Of a stretch of DNA of 64,000 bases, positions 29,347 to 41,259 are shown in pieces. Origin of the DNA: Serratia entomophila (GTDB taxonomy: Bacteria > Pseudomonadota > Gammaproteobacteria > Enterobacterales > Enterobacteriaceae). Position 1 is the stretch's first letter; every line of letters begins with the position of its first letter. The stretch is taken from contig NZ_CP082787.1 of NCBI RefSeq assembly GCF_021462285.1, positions 1,736,001 through 1,800,000 of the forward strand, given 5' to 3'. A program made the translations under genes and the position numbers. The notes under the pieces were generated by a model. The model was given only the letters and a program-made list of their open reading frames with translations. It was not told the DNA's origin and made no database searches.

Positions 29347-30498
29347 ATGTCCGCTTACTCCCGCCCAGTGCTTCTGTTGCTCTGCGGCCTGTTGCTGCTT
29401 ACGGTCTCCATCGCCGTATTGAATACGTTGGTCCCACTTTGGTTAACCCATGCTCAGCTGTCAACCTGGCAGGTGGGAATGGTCAGCTCTTCTTACTTTA
29501 CCGGCAACCTGGTTGGCACGCTGGTGGCGGGCAGACTGATCCAGCGCGTCGGTTTTACCCGCAGTTATCACCTTTCCTGCATCGTTTTTGCCGTGGCGAC
29601 CGCCGGCATGGTGCTGTCGCTCGATTTCTGGAGCTGGCTGGGGTGGCGCTTCTTCGCCGGCGTCGGCTGCGCCTGGATCTGGGTGATCGTGGAAAGCGCG
29701 CTGCTGCGCAGCGGCAACCTGAGCAACCGCGGCCAGCTGCTGGCGGCCTACATGATGGTGTATTACCTCGGTACGGTCACCGGCCAACTGCTGCTGAGCA
29801 TGGTGTCCACCGAGCTGCTGAAGGTGGTGCCCTGGGTGACCGCCATCGTGATCGGCGCCATGCTGCCGATGCTGTTCGCCCGGGTGAACAGCCAGCATGA
29901 CGAGCCTCAGCAGGCGGCGGTATGGCCGATGCTGAAACGCCGCAGCGCGCGGCTGGGCATCAACGGCTGCATTATTTCCGGCATCGTGCTGGGCTCGCTG
30001 TACGGCCTGATGCCGCTGTATCTGTCCCATCAGGGCATGAGCGACGCCAACGTCGGTTACTGGATGGCGCTGCTGGTGAGCTCCGGCATCGTCGGGCAGT
30101 GGCCGGTAGGGCGGCTGGCCGATCGTTATGGCCGCCTGCTGGTGCTGCGCATTCAGGTGTTTGTGGTGATCCTCGCCAGCGTGGCGATGCTCGGCAACTA
30201 CGCCATGGCGCCGTCGCTGTTTATTCTCGGCTGTGCCGGTTTCACCCTGTATCCGGTAGCGATGTCCTGGGCCTGCGAGAAGGCAATGCCGCACGAGCTG
30301 GTGGCGATGAACCAGGCGCTGCTGATGAGTTACACCATCGGCAGCCTGCTGGGCCCATCGATGACGGCGCTGCTGATGCAGAACTATTCCGATCGCGTGC
30401 TGTTCGTGATGATTGCCGCAGTAGCGCTGGTGTATCTGATGATGCTGCTGAAAAAGCAAAAGCCGGACCGCCACCACACGCCGTTCGCCGCTGCCTGA
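29347..30498 (+). CDS. ycaD: MFS transporter YcaD
   Basis: A predicted 12-helix major facilitator, 383 aa beginning [21 protein letters not shown], similar along its length to E. coli YcaD (382 aa). MFS signatures are [14 protein letters not shown] and [14 protein letters not shown] in the loops after helices 2 and 8. The substrate is unknown. The chosen ATG lacks a clear ribosome site; the frame stays open to 29275, but residues before MSAYS are not conserved. A TTGACT (29282-29287) with CATGAT 16 bp on is a possible promoter. E. coli has dmsABC and ycaC between serS and ycaD; they are absent here. Confidence 0.9.
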   Translation: MSAYSRPVLLLLCGLLLLTVSIAVLNTLVPLWLTHAQLSTWQVGMVSSSYFTGNLVGTLVAGRLIQRVGFTRSYHLSCIVFAVATAGMVLSLDFWSWLGWRFFAGVGCAWIWVIVESALLRSGNLSNRGQLLAAYMMVYYLGTVTGQLLLSMVSTELLKVVPWVTAIVIGAMLPMLFARVNSQHDEPQQAAVWPMLKRRSARLGINGCIISGIVLGSLYGLMPLYLSHQGMSDANVGYWMALLVSSGIVGQWPVGRLADRYGRLLVLRIQVFVVILASVAMLGNYAMAPSLFILGCAGFTLYPVAMSWACEKAMPHELVAMNQALLMSYTIGSLLGPSMTALLMQNYSDRVLFVMIAAVALVYLMMLLKKQKPDRHHTPFAAA

Positions 30499-30502
30499 CA
30501 AT

Positions 30503-30531
30503 AAAAAACCCGGCCTTGCGCCGGGTTTTTT
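30503..30531. terminator. Bidirectional terminator (ycaD / pflA)
   Basis: An 11-bp stem AAAAAACCCGG / CCGGGTTTTTT with a 7-nt loop between the convergent ycaD and pflA. It has A and T runs on either side, so it serves both strands. Confidence 0.92.
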
Positions 30532-30547
30532 GATCAGCCGAAAACGG

Positions 30548-31288
30548 TCAGTACATCACCTTGTGGCCGTAGCTCTCCAGGATGCCTTTGACGCGATCCA
30601 TGGTTTCGGCCTTGGGGGGATGCACGCCGTCCAGCTGGTATTCTTCGCCCATCGCCACCCATTTGTGTTTGCCCAGTTCGTGATAGGGCAGCAGCTCGAT
30701 TTTCTCGATGTTGGTCATGTCCCGGGTGAACTCGCCCAGCATGTGCGCCGACTTGTCGTCGTCAGACCAGCCCGGCACCACCACATAACGGATCCAGGTG
30801 CGCTGATTGCGCTGCGCCAGGTAGCGGGCGAATTCCAGCGTACGGTGGTTGGACACGCCCACCAGGTTTTGGTGGATGTCGTCGTTCATCTGTTTCAGAT
30901 CCAGCATCACCAGGTCGGTGGTGTCCAGCAGCTCGTCGATTACCGGATCGTAGCGGCGCACGAAGCCGTTGGTATCCAGGCAGGTGTTGATGCCTTCTTC
31001 ATGGCAGGCGCGGAACCAGTCGCGCACGAATTCTGCCTGCAGGATCGCCTCGCCGCCTGAGGCGGTGACGCCGCCGCCGGAGGCGTTCATAAAGTGGCGG
31101 TAGGAAACGGTGTCTTTCATCAGCTCTTCCACGGTGACTTCTTTGCCGCCGTGGGTGTCCCAGGTATCGCGGTTATGGCAATACAGGCAGCGCATCAGGC
31201 AGCCCTGGAAGAAGACGATAAAACGGATCCCGGGACCATCGACGGTGCCGCAGGATTCGAAAGAGTGGATGCGACCTTTCACTGACAT
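30548..31288 (-). CDS. pflA: Pyruvate formate-lyase-activating enzyme
   Basis: A radical-SAM enzyme that installs the glycyl radical on PflB. The ATG at 31286-31288 gives 246 aa ([20 protein letters not shown]), identical in length to E. coli. The 4Fe-4S ligands are C30, C34 and C37 in GCLMRCLYC, and the SAM-binding region is SGGEAILQ. It lies 286 bp downstream of pflB with two hairpins in between, so it probably has its own promoter plus some readthrough. Confidence 0.98.
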   Translation of the reverse strand: MSVKGRIHSFESCGTVDGPGIRFIVFFQGCLMRCLYCHNRDTWDTHGGKEVTVEELMKDTVSYRHFMNASGGGVTASGGEAILQAEFVRDWFRACHEEGINTCLDTNGFVRRYDPVIDELLDTTDLVMLDLKQMNDDIHQNLVGVSNHRTLEFARYLAQRNQRTWIRYVVVPGWSDDDKSAHMLGEFTRDMTNIEKIELLPYHELGKHKWVAMGEEYQLDGVHPPKAETMDRVKGILESYGHKVMY

Positions 31289-31510
31289 TGCGGGGTTTTC
31301 TCCAATATTGACTGTCAAACGCAGTCTAAAAATAGGCGCCTGGCCGCCAGCAGGTATCAGCGATGCGGCGCTGGGGAGAAACCCGGCGCCGGGGTGAAAC
31401 GATGCCTGTTGGCCGGCTATTAGCCGGATAACTGTTTTGCCGGATATCCATTCAGTATAGATGCCTGGCAAAACAGACTCGCGCGGAGTCAGGGGACAGT
31501 GCGGGTGGAT
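31289..31510 (-). promoter_or_regulatory. pflA upstream region
   Basis: A non-coding stretch ahead of pflA. It contains an inverted repeat GTTTTGCC (from about 31433) and GGCAAAAC (to about 31474), flanking a minus-strand TATACT (31454-31459) that could serve as -10. No good -35 is at the matching distance. Confidence 0.35.
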
Positions 31511-31534
31511 AAAAGGGCCGGCAAGACCGGCCCC
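31511..31534 (-). terminator. pflB terminator
   Basis: On the minus strand GGGGCCGG-TCTTG-CCGGCCC is followed by TTTTAT: a 7-8-bp GC stem with a short U-tract, the second of two hairpins after pflB. Confidence 0.65.
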
Positions 31535-31544
31535 GACGCTGGTG

Positions 31545-31565
31545 CCGGGCGGGAAACCCGCCCGG
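31545..31565 (-). terminator. First GC-rich hairpin after pflB
   Basis: A perfect 9-bp stem CCGGGCGGG / CCCGCCCGG with a 3-nt loop, 10 bp past the pflB stop and without a U-tract. It may protect the abundant pflB mRNA from 3' decay. Confidence 0.5.
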
Positions 31566-31574
31566 AAGGGGCAA

Positions 31575-33857
<2,283 letters not shown>

Positions 33858-33916
33858 AGTACACCTACCTTCTAATGTGGATTTCTTTGTAAACCTGGTG
33901 CGCGATAACTCACAGC

Positions 33917-34777
33917 TTAGTGCTGCTGTTCACCACCGCGCAGATAAATTACCCAGTAAGTCAACCCAACCAGCAGGCCGCCGCCAATGATGTTGCCAAT
34001 GGTCACCGGGATCAGGTTGTCGATGATGAAGTTGCTTACGGTCAGATGAGCAAATTGCTCGGGCGTTGCCCCTACGGCTTGCCAGAATTCCGGCGTGGCG
34101 AAGTGTTTAACCACGATACCCATAGGGATCATAAACATGTTGGCGATGCTGTGTTCGAAGCCGCTGGCGACAAACATGCCGACCGGCAGGATCATGGCGA
34201 ACATTTTGTCCATCAGGCTGCGGCCGGAGTAGCTCATCCAGACCGCCAGGCAGACCATCAGGTTAGCCAGAATGCCGAGGCAGACGGCTTCGATAAAGGT
34301 GTGGTGCAGCTTGTGGTCCGCGGTTTGCAGTACGTTCAAGCCCCACAGGCCGTTATCGACCATGTATTCGCCGGAGAACCAAATCAGCGCCACGAAGAAC
34401 AGCGCACCGACCAGGTTGCCGATATAGACGTTCAGCCAGTTCGCGCCGAGCTGGCACCAGCTGATGCGGCCGCTGGCCTTGGCAATCACGATCAGAACGG
34501 TGGAGGTGAACAGGTCTGCGCCCGAGACCACCACCAGCATTAACCCCAGGGAGAAGCAGATGCCGCCGACCAGCTTCGCCAGGCCGAAAGGCACGCCGGC
34601 GGTGCCGGTAGTCGCGGTGATGTAAAAAACGAAAGCGATGGAAATAAAGACGCCGGCGGTAATCGCCAAATAAAAAGTTTTCAGCGGATGCTTGGTGGCT
34701 TTATAAACACCTGCATCCTCGGCGATTTTCGCCGTTGCCGCAGGTAATATCAGATCGAAGGGGTTGTCAGTTTTCAC
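33917..34777 (-). CDS. focA: Formate channel FocA
   Basis: A pentameric inner-membrane channel that exports or imports formate made by PflB. It is 286 aa starting with GTG (34775-34777) as [17 protein letters not shown], matching E. coli FocA; the ribosome site is AAGAGCGAGAG. Six membrane helices are visible, with FNT-family motifs [24 protein letters not shown] (in part) and [16 protein letters not shown] containing the conserved channel histidine. Confidence 0.98.
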   Translation of the reverse strand: MKTDNPFDLILPAATAKIAEDAGVYKATKHPLKTFYLAITAGVFISIAFVFYITATTGTAGVPFGLAKLVGGICFSLGLMLVVVSGADLFTSTVLIVIAKASGRISWCQLGANWLNVYIGNLVGALFFVALIWFSGEYMVDNGLWGLNVLQTADHKLHHTFIEAVCLGILANLMVCLAVWMSYSGRSLMDKMFAMILPVGMFVASGFEHSIANMFMIPMGIVVKHFATPEFWQAVGATPEQFAHLTVSNFIIDNLIPVTIGNIIGGGLLVGLTYWVIYLRGGEQQH

Positions 34778-34844
34778 ACTAACTCTCGCTCTTAAGGGTT
34801 AAAACAACGCAATGAGATACTAGCAAAGCAGTATAGGGTAAAAT

Positions 34845-34858
34845 TTGATTTGGATCAT
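34845..34858. promoter_or_regulatory. FNR-like binding site upstream of focA
   Basis: TTGAT-TTGG-ATCAT matches the FNR consensus TTGAT-N4-ATCAA at 9 of 10 fixed positions. It lies 68 bp upstream of the focA start codon, suitable for anaerobic activation. Confidence 0.75.
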
Positions 34859-35035
34859 AAGGCGGGGAAGTAAGGCGGGTAAAAGCCGTATAAAAAACAA
34901 GGTTTTATGGATTAATTTACTGATTTTTATTGAAAAACTATTTTTTAATGTTTGCAAAAAATTTTGAAAAAACCTGAGTGGGCACATGAGCAAAGGTTAA
35001 ATTTTAAGACTCATTGTCGCCATTTGGCGGTTAAA

Positions 35036-35056
35036 GTTTAATTATCGGTTAATTAT
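35036..35056. promoter_or_regulatory. ArcA-like direct repeat
   Basis: GTTTAATTAT (from 35036) and GGTTAATTAT (from 35047) agree at 9 of 10 positions and are spaced 11 bp, the helical period of ArcA direct-repeat boxes (consensus GTTAATTA). ArcA activates distal pfl promoters in E. coli. Confidence 0.6.
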
Positions 35057-35200
35057 TATTTCACCGCTCGGTAACAATTGCCGCTTTATTTATCTTTTTA
35101 CTGTTTAAGTGCCTTATTCAGGGTAAAAAAATATGACGAAATAAGCGACAAAATAATGGTGACGGCGGGAAAATTCAATCGGCTACTGCTTTGGGAGTAG

Positions 35201-35223
35201 CGCCGGCGGGCATGCCGCCGGCG
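35201..35223 (-). terminator. Hairpin after ycaO
   Basis: A perfect 9-bp stem CGCCGGCGG / CCGCCGGCG with a 5-nt loop, 15 bp beyond the ycaO stop. There is no clear U-tract on the minus strand, so it is a candidate terminator only. Confidence 0.45.
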
Positions 35224-35237
35224 TGGGTAACGCGAGG

Positions 35238-37001
35238 TTACGCCTGCGCCCAGTGGCGGCGTTTGGCGTTTTGCAGTTTTTCGTAAGCCGCCAGCAGCGC
35301 CTGGTGGGCCGGCAAGGCTTTCAGGCTGCTGTCAACGGCGAACAGCCCGTTGAAACGTTCTTCACCGCTGATGGCCGCCGAAGCGGCGTCGACCGCTTCC
35401 TGGCCGTACATCTTCACGAAGGCGCTGTAGTACTGCGCCGGTTCGCGCTCTGGCTCCTGCGCCAGCAGCAGCAAGGTTTGCAGGCAGCGGTAATAGTTGC
35501 TGCGCGCCGGGCTCAGCACCGAGGAGTTAAAGTCCTGCGTCCATTCGGTCCAGATCAGCGCCTGCTCCAGATCGCCGCCCGCCAATGCCAGCATCGACTT
35601 CAGCTCGCCAACGCGCAGGGTGTACCAGGCATTGTCTTTGCCGCTGGCAATGCCCAGCAGCTCGCGCACGCGGGTGAAGTCGTCCAGTCCTTCGTCGTCC
35701 AGCCGTTGGATCAGCGCCAGATACTCTTCAGGCTCCCACTCGCTGCCCGGCAGCGCCAGCAGGGTGTCGCGCAGGTGAGCGCCCATGCTGTTGTTGGCCA
35801 TCAGCAGATCTTCCGCCGGGTAGATGTCGGACATGCCCGGCACGATGATGCGGCAGGCGTACACATCCAGATGCTCGTAGTCGGCGATGTAAACCTCGGC
35901 GCCTTCCTTATCGAAGATGCTCATCAGGGTGGCGAACTCTTCCTGCGTGCTGCCGCTGAAGCTCCAGTCGACGAACGGGTAATCGGCATCCTGCTTGAAC
36001 ATGTCCCAGGAGATCAAACCGCTGGAATCGATGAAGTGGGTTTCCAGGTTGGTGTGTTCGGCCACTTCTTCGTCGTCGAAGGTCGGGGCGGTGAACACGT
36101 CGAGATCTTTCAGGCTGCGGCCCTGCAGCAGTTCGGTCACGGTGCGCTCCAGCGCTACGCCGAAGTCTGGGTGCGCGCCGAACGAGGCGAAACAGGTGCC
36201 GTTGGCCGGGTTGAACAGCACTACGCAGATAACCGGATAGTTGCCGCCCAGCGAAGCGTCATACGACAGGATCGGGAAACCTTCTTCTTCCAGCTTGGCG
36301 ATGGCTTCCACCACGCCCGGATAGCGGTTCAGCACCTCGGCCGGGATCTCCGGCAGGCTGATGGATTCGGCGATGATGCGGTTCTTCACATAGCGCTCGA
36401 ACACTTCCGACAGGCCCTGAACGCGGGCTTCGTTGGCGGTGTTGCCGGCGGACATGCCGTTGGAAACGTACAGGTTGCCGATGATGTTCATCGGGATATA
36501 TACGGTTCGCTGGTCAGACTGGCGGGCGAACGGCAGCGCGCAGATGCCGCGATCGCCATTGCCGGACTGCAGATCGATCAGATCGCTGGCGCTCAGTTCC
36601 TGCTCCGGATCGTAGAACGCATGCAGACGCGGGTCGAGGATGCCGGCCGGCAGCGAGTCGTCCGCCGGGATCGGGAACCATTTCTCGTTCGGGTAATGCA
36701 CGAAGTCGCCTTCGGCGATCTGCTTGCCCAGATAGAAATCGGCGAAGAAATAGTTGGTGGACAGGCGTTCGAAGTATTCGCCCAAAGCGGAAGCCAGCGC
36801 GGCTTTCTTGCTGGCGCCTTTACCGTTGGTGAAGCACAGCGGGCAATCGCGATCGCGGATGTGAACCGACCAGACGTGCGGCACCGGGTTCAGCCATGAG
36901 GCTTCTTCGATATTAAAACCGAGATCGCTCAGCTTCTGTTGGAAACGGGCGATGGAGTCTTCCAGTGCGGCGTCTTTGCCGGGGATAAAAGTTTGCGTCA
37001 T
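35238..37001 (-). CDS. ycaO: YcaO, ribosomal S12 methylthiotransferase accessory / YcaO-domain protein
   Basis: 587 aa from ATG 36999-37001 (MTQTFIPGKDAALEDSIARF), very similar to E. coli YcaO. YcaO-domain proteins phosphorylate amide backbones with ATP; E. coli YcaO is reported to help RimO methylthiolate ribosomal protein S12. ATP-binding segments typical of the family are NGKGASKKAALASALGEYFERLS (in part), NEARVQGLSEVFERYVKNRI and ERTVTELLQGR. The C-terminal third is tetratricopeptide-like helices (LALAGGDLEQALIWTEW). No peptide precursor or dehydrogenase gene is adjacent, so this is the housekeeping type and not a natural-product cluster. Confidence 0.95.
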   Translation of the reverse strand: MTQTFIPGKDAALEDSIARFQQKLSDLGFNIEEASWLNPVPHVWSVHIRDRDCPLCFTNGKGASKKAALASALGEYFERLSTNYFFADFYLGKQIAEGDFVHYPNEKWFPIPADDSLPAGILDPRLHAFYDPEQELSASDLIDLQSGNGDRGICALPFARQSDQRTVYIPMNIIGNLYVSNGMSAGNTANEARVQGLSEVFERYVKNRIIAESISLPEIPAEVLNRYPGVVEAIAKLEEEGFPILSYDASLGGNYPVICVVLFNPANGTCFASFGAHPDFGVALERTVTELLQGRSLKDLDVFTAPTFDDEEVAEHTNLETHFIDSSGLISWDMFKQDADYPFVDWSFSGSTQEEFATLMSIFDKEGAEVYIADYEHLDVYACRIIVPGMSDIYPAEDLLMANNSMGAHLRDTLLALPGSEWEPEEYLALIQRLDDEGLDDFTRVRELLGIASGKDNAWYTLRVGELKSMLALAGGDLEQALIWTEWTQDFNSSVLSPARSNYYRCLQTLLLLAQEPEREPAQYYSAFVKMYGQEAVDAASAAISGEERFNGLFAVDSSLKALPAHQALLAAYEKLQNAKRRHWAQA

Positions 37002-37149
37002 TGTCTTCACTTTTTGAGCGTACTAAAAACGCGCAATGATACGGGGTTTTGCGCCCAAGCTCCACGTATTCCTAAAGCGGTGGCAAAGTCACAGTTTTTT
37101 TGAGGATAAGGGCCATAATTCAGCGAGTTATCTGTCACGGAGAAATCTA

Positions 37150-38196
37150 ATGAAATCAGTGAAACTCAGCGTTTTGGCCCTCTTTCTGGCGGGGGGCAGC
37201 GGCTCGGCGCTGGCCTTGCCCAACGTCACCCTGCTGGCTACCGGCGGCACCATCGCCGGCGGCGGATCTTCGGCAACGCAGTCCAATTACACCGCCGGCA
37301 AACTGGGCGTCGAGGCGTTGGTCAACGCGGTGCCGGAACTGAAAAACATCGCCAATGTGCAGGGCGAACAGGTGGTGAATATCGGTTCGCAGGATATGAA
37401 CGACCAGGTGTGGCTGACGCTGGCGAAAAAGATCAACGACGACTGCGGCAAAACCGACGGTTTCGTGATCACCCACGGCACCGACACCCTGGAGGAAACG
37501 GCCTATTTCCTCGATCTGACGGTCAAGTGCGACAAGCCGGTGGTGATCGTCGGGGCGATGCGCCCGGCGACGGCAATGAGCGCCGACGGCCCGTTCAATC
37601 TGTATAACGCGGTGGTGACGGCGGTCGATCCGCAGTCGGCCAACCGCGGGGTGCTGGTGGCGATGAACGACAGCGTGCTGGACGCGCGCGACGTGACGAA
37701 AACCAACACCACCTCGGTGCAGACCTTCCAGGCGCCGAACTTCGGCCCGCTCGGCTATATCCATAACGGCAAGGTCGACTATCAACGCTCGCCGCACCGC
37801 AAGCACACCACGGATACGCCGTTTGACGTCGGCAAGCTGAGCGAGCTGCCGAAGGTCGGCATCATCTATAACTACGCCAACGCTTCCGACGCGCCGGCCA
37901 AGGCGCTGATTGCCGAAGGGTATCAGGGCATCGTCAGCGCCGGCGTCGGCAACGGCAACCTGTACAAGACGGTGTTCGACACCCTGGCGACGGCGGCGCA
38001 CAACGGCGTGGCGGTCGTGCGCTCCTCGCGGGTGCCGACCGGCGCCACCACCGAAGATGCGGAAGTGGACGACGCCAAATATGGCTTCGTCGCCGCCGGC
38101 ACGCTGAACCCGCAAAAGGCGCGGATTTTGCTGCAGCTGGCGCTGACGCAGACCAAAGACGCGAAGCAGATCCAGCAAATGTTCAACCAGTACTGA
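37150..38196 (+). CDS. ansB: Periplasmic L-asparaginase type II
   Basis: Hydrolyses asparagine to aspartate and ammonia in the periplasm. The ATG at 37150 follows ACGGAGAA and gives 348 aa. The signal peptide MKSVKLSVLALFLAGGSGSALA is cleaved before LPNVTLLATGG, the same mature N-terminus as E. coli asparaginase II. The catalytic residues are visible: the nucleophile Thr34 of the precursor (ATGGTIAGG), the Thr-Asp pair in THGTDTLEE and Lys in DVTKTNTTS. It is divergent from ycaO; E. coli has ycaP at this place instead. Confidence 0.96.
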   Translation: MKSVKLSVLALFLAGGSGSALALPNVTLLATGGTIAGGGSSATQSNYTAGKLGVEALVNAVPELKNIANVQGEQVVNIGSQDMNDQVWLTLAKKINDDCGKTDGFVITHGTDTLEETAYFLDLTVKCDKPVVIVGAMRPATAMSADGPFNLYNAVVTAVDPQSANRGVLVAMNDSVLDARDVTKTNTTSVQTFQAPNFGPLGYIHNGKVDYQRSPHRKHTTDTPFDVGKLSELPKVGIIYNYANASDAPAKALIAEGYQGIVSAGVGNGNLYKTVFDTLATAAHNGVAVVRSSRVPTGATTEDAEVDDAKYGFVAAGTLNPQKARILLQLALTQTKDAKQIQQMFNQY

Positions 38197-38500
38197 GCTT
38201 CGTTGCCGTTCAGCGGGGCAGGGACGCCCCCCAACAGCCATCCCGACTGAATACAGCATAAAACACCGCGTTAACCCACTGAATTCCCCGATGACACAGC
38301 GTTTTATCGCACAAAAAAACGCAGCGGTGGCAGAGCCTGTTATTCCGCGCCGCGCCCGTTTGCCGCCTGCGGGCGAATAAGCATTGCAGCGGCGTTACGT
38401 GAGTGATAAAACCGATGGGTTGGTTAACATGAGAGTTAACTTCGGGCGTATTTCGGCAGGCCGCTTTTGGCGCGGCGAATAGTGAATGTGGTGAGGGGAA
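38197..38500. promoter_or_regulatory. ansB-serC intergenic region
   Basis: 304 bp without a gene. It contains a small GGGGC-AGGGAC-GCCCC stem just past ansB (38215-38230), which overlaps a GGGCAGGG KOPS-type octamer at 38216-38223, and must hold the serC promoter. No confident -35/-10 pair was identified. Confidence 0.35.
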
Positions 38501-39586
38501 ATGACTCAGGTTTATAATTTTAGCTCTGGCCCGGCAATGCTGCCGGTTGAAGTGTTGCGTCGTGCGGAACAGGAACTGTGCAACTGGCACGGCCTGGGGA
38601 CTTCAGTGATGGAAATCAGCCACCGCAGTAAAGAATTTATCGCCGTTGCCCAGCAGTCCGAACAGGATCTGCGCGACCTGTTGAAAATCCCCGCCAACTA
38701 CAAAGTGCTGTTCTGCCACGGCGGCGCCCGCGCGCAGTTCGCCGCGTTGCCGCTGAACCTGCTGGGCGACAAGGCCACCGCCGACTATATCGACGGCGGT
38801 TACTGGGCGCACAGCGCCATCAAGGAAGCGGAAAAATACTGCGCGCCGAACGTTATCGACGTGAAAACCCGCATCGACGGCCTGAGCGGCATCAAGCCGA
38901 TGAAAGAGTGGCAGCTCAGCAAAGACGCCGCCTACGTGCATTATTGCCCGAATGAAACCATCGACGGCGTGGCCATCGATGAAACGCCGGACTTCGGCGA
39001 CAAAGTGGTGATTGGCGATTACTCCTCGACCATTCTGTCCCGCCCGCTGGACGTGAGCCGTTTCGGCGTGATTTACGCCGGGGCGCAGAAAAATATCGGC
39101 CCGGCCGGCCTGACGCTGGTGATCGTGCGTGACGATCTGTTGGGCAAGGCGCGCCGTGAGGTGCCGTCTATTCTCGATTACACCGTGCTGGCCGAGAACG
39201 AGTCGATGTTCAACACCCCGCCGACCTTCGCCTGGTATCTGTCCGGCCTGGTGTTCAAATGGCTGAAAGAGCAGGGCGGCCTGTTGGAGATGCAAAAGCG
39301 CAATCAGGCCAAGGCCGAGCTGCTGTACGCGACCATCGACAATTCCGATTTCTACTGCAGCCAGGTGGCGATCGGCAACCGTTCCTGGATGAACGTGCCG
39401 TTCCAGTTGGCCGATGCTGCGCTGGATAACGTCTTCCTCAGCGAAGCGGAGGCCATCGGCCTGCAGGCGCTGAAAGGCCACCGGGTAGTTGGCGGCATGC
39501 GCGCTTCTATTTACAATGCGATGCCGCTGGCCGGCGTGCAGGCGTTGACCGACTTTATGATCGACTTCGAACGTCGTCACGGTTAA
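38501..39586 (+). CDS. serC: Phosphoserine aminotransferase
   Basis: A PLP enzyme that makes 3-phosphoserine (serine pathway) and 4-phosphohydroxythreonine (vitamin B6 pathway). It is 361 aa. The PLP lysine is K197 in [13 protein letters not shown]. Other family features are the N-terminal [20 protein letters not shown] and [10 protein letters not shown]. The ribosome site GAGGGG precedes ATG 38501. It is the first gene of serC-aroA, with a hairpin in the gap. Confidence 0.98.
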   Translation: MTQVYNFSSGPAMLPVEVLRRAEQELCNWHGLGTSVMEISHRSKEFIAVAQQSEQDLRDLLKIPANYKVLFCHGGARAQFAALPLNLLGDKATADYIDGGYWAHSAIKEAEKYCAPNVIDVKTRIDGLSGIKPMKEWQLSKDAAYVHYCPNETIDGVAIDETPDFGDKVVIGDYSSTILSRPLDVSRFGVIYAGAQKNIGPAGLTLVIVRDDLLGKARREVPSILDYTVLAENESMFNTPPTFAWYLSGLVFKWLKEQGGLLEMQKRNQAKAELLYATIDNSDFYCSQVAIGNRSWMNVPFQLADAALDNVFLSEAEAIGLQALKGHRVVGGMRASIYNAMPLAGVQALTDFMIDFERRHG

Positions 39587-39640
39587 GCCAGGCTGTCCGC
39601 GTTAGGCGGGCCGCGATAGCTGTTGTCCTTTTGCATTAAG

Positions 39641-39666
39641 CGGCTCCGGCATTATTCCCGGAGCCG
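39641..39666 (+). terminator. serC-aroA intergenic attenuator-like hairpin
   Basis: A perfect 9-bp stem CGGCTCCGG / CCGGAGCCG with an 8-nt loop followed by TTTCGTTTAT. A partial terminator lies at the same place in other enterobacterial serC-aroA operons and lowers aroA expression. Confidence 0.65.
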
Positions 39667-39700
39667 TTTCGTTTATCAGAATTTGGAGAGTTTTGTTCAC

Positions 39701-40987
39701 ATGGTGGATTCCCTGACGTTACAACCGGTTGCCCTGGTCAATGGCACCGTCAACTTACCCGGCTCCAAGAGCGTTTCCAACCGTGCTCTGCTGCTGGCTG
39801 CGCTGGCGGAGGGAACGACCCGGCTGACCAACCTGCTGGACAGCGACGACGTGCGCCATATGCTGAATGCGCTGCAGGCGCTGGGCGTGAGCTATCAGCT
39901 TTCCGCCGACCGCACCGTGTGCGAAGTGACCGGCGTCGCCGGGCCGTTGGTGGCCAGCCAGCCGCTGGAACTGTTCCTCGGCAACGCCGGCACCGCGATG
40001 CGCCCATTGGCGGCGGCGCTGTGCCTGGGCAGCGGCGACGTGGTGCTGACCGGCGAACCGCGCATGAAAGAGCGCCCGATCGGCCATCTGGTGGACGCAC
40101 TGCGCCAGGGCGGCGCGCAGATTGATTACCTGGAACAGACCGATTATCCGCCGATTCGCCTGCGCGGCGGCTTCCAGGGCGGCGAGGTCACCGTCGACGG
40201 CAGCGTTTCCAGCCAATTCCTGACTGCGTTGTTGATGGCCGCGCCGCTGGCGCCGCAGGATACGCAGATCCATATCAAAGGCGAGCTGGTGTCCAAGCCG
40301 TATATCGACATCACGTTGCATCTGATGCGCACCTTCGGCGTGGACGTCAGCCATGACAATTACCGGGTCTTCCACATTCAGGGGCGCCAGACGTATATCG
40401 CACCGGGCGACTACTTGGTTGAGGGCGACGCTTCTTCCGCCTCCTACTTCCTGGCGGCGGCGGCGATTAAAGGCGGCACCGTGCGCGTGACCGGTATCGG
40501 CCGCAAGAGCGTGCAGGGCGACACCAAATTCGCCGACGTGCTTGAGAAAATGGGCGCGCGCATCACCTGGGGCGATGATTTTATCGAGTGCAGCCGCGGC
40601 GAGCTGCGCGGCATCGACATGGACATGAACCATATCCCGGACGCAGCGATGACTATCGCCACCACCGCGCTGTTTGCCCAAGGGCCAACCACCATCCGCA
40701 ATATTTACAACTGGCGGGTGAAGGAAACCGACCGCCTGGCGGCGATGGCTACCGAACTGCGCAAAGTGGGCGCCGAGGTTGACGAAGGCGAGGACTACAT
40801 CCACGTTGTGCCGCCGGCCAGGCTGCAGTTCGCCGAGATCGGTACCTACAACGATCACCGCATGGCGATGTGTTTCTCGCTGGTGGCGCTGTCGGATACG
40901 CCGGTCACCATTCTTGATCCGAAATGCACCGCGAAGACCTTCCCGGACTATTTCGAACAGCTGGCGCGCATCAGCCAGCCGGCGTAA
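39701..40987 (+). CDS. aroA: 3-phosphoshikimate 1-carboxyvinyltransferase (EPSP synthase)
   Basis: The sixth step of the shikimate pathway. The start at ATG 39701 ([15 protein letters not shown]) follows TTGGAGAG and gives 428 aa, close to the 427 of E. coli. It is a class I enzyme: [13 protein letters not shown] (substrate and PEP binding, Lys23), [13 protein letters not shown] (Gly97 and Pro102 in the wild-type, glyphosate-sensitive form), [31 protein letters not shown] and the late [16 protein letters not shown]. It is cotranscribed with serC. Confidence 0.98.
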   Translation: MVDSLTLQPVALVNGTVNLPGSKSVSNRALLLAALAEGTTRLTNLLDSDDVRHMLNALQALGVSYQLSADRTVCEVTGVAGPLVASQPLELFLGNAGTAMRPLAAALCLGSGDVVLTGEPRMKERPIGHLVDALRQGGAQIDYLEQTDYPPIRLRGGFQGGEVTVDGSVSSQFLTALLMAAPLAPQDTQIHIKGELVSKPYIDITLHLMRTFGVDVSHDNYRVFHIQGRQTYIAPGDYLVEGDASSASYFLAAAAIKGGTVRVTGIGRKSVQGDTKFADVLEKMGARITWGDDFIECSRGELRGIDMDMNHIPDAAMTIATTALFAQGPTTIRNIYNWRVKETDRLAAMATELRKVGAEVDEGEDYIHVVPPARLQFAEIGTYNDHRMAMCFSLVALSDTPVTILDPKCTAKTFPDYFEQLARISQPA

Positions 40988-41006
40988 CGGTCAGATCGTT
41001 TCTTTT

Positions 41007-41036
41007 AAGGCCCGTTTGCGGGCCTTTATCGTTTTT
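41007..41036 (+). terminator. aroA terminator
   Basis: A stem AAGGCCCG / CGGGCCTT with a 4-nt loop, followed by TATCGTTTTTA. It is 20 bp past the aroA stop. Confidence 0.75.
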
Positions 41037-41113
41037 ACCGCCCGGCGTCCGCTGTTTCTTCTATACTTTTTTCTCGGTTGTGCGCTTATTTTCAACAACC
41101 AGACAGTTCCAGG

Positions 41114-41143
41114 GTAACAGTTCGCCACACGGCAGCGTATAAT
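41114..41143 (+). promoter_or_regulatory. Promoter upstream of cmk-rpsA
   Basis: A perfect -10 TATAAT (41138-41143) with a fair -35 GTAACA (41114-41119, 4 of 6) at an 18-bp spacing, followed by GC-rich sequence. It lies 117 bp before cmk. Strong promoters for the rpsA operon occur here in E. coli. Confidence 0.6.
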
Positions 41144-41259
41144 ACGCCCCCGTGTCTGCCCCCTATTGGGCAGTCGGCAGGGCGCGGGCCGTCAGACCTT
41201 CATGGTTTTCTGGGGGCCGGCTGTGCCCCTGTGAGGTTTTTTACCTGAAGGAGAGAGAA

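Larger units (their letters stand above)
34778..35237 (-). promoter_or_regulatory. focA-pflB control region
   Basis: 460 bp, the most AT-rich gap in the window, between focA and ycaO on the same strand. It contains an FNR-like site, two direct ArcA-like repeats (annotated separately) and a GGTAACAATTGCCGCT motif at 35070-35085. Long multi-promoter leaders are known for focA-pflB in E. coli. Confidence 0.7.

Noticed and set aside
35238..37001. YcaO-type ribosomally made peptide biosynthetic cluster
   Set aside because: No precursor peptide, dehydrogenase or exporter is adjacent. The gene sits at its conserved housekeeping place beside focA-pflB.
37070..37149. CRP site upstream of ansB
   Set aside because: Only the TCACA half is present; the partner half-site matches at one position of five.
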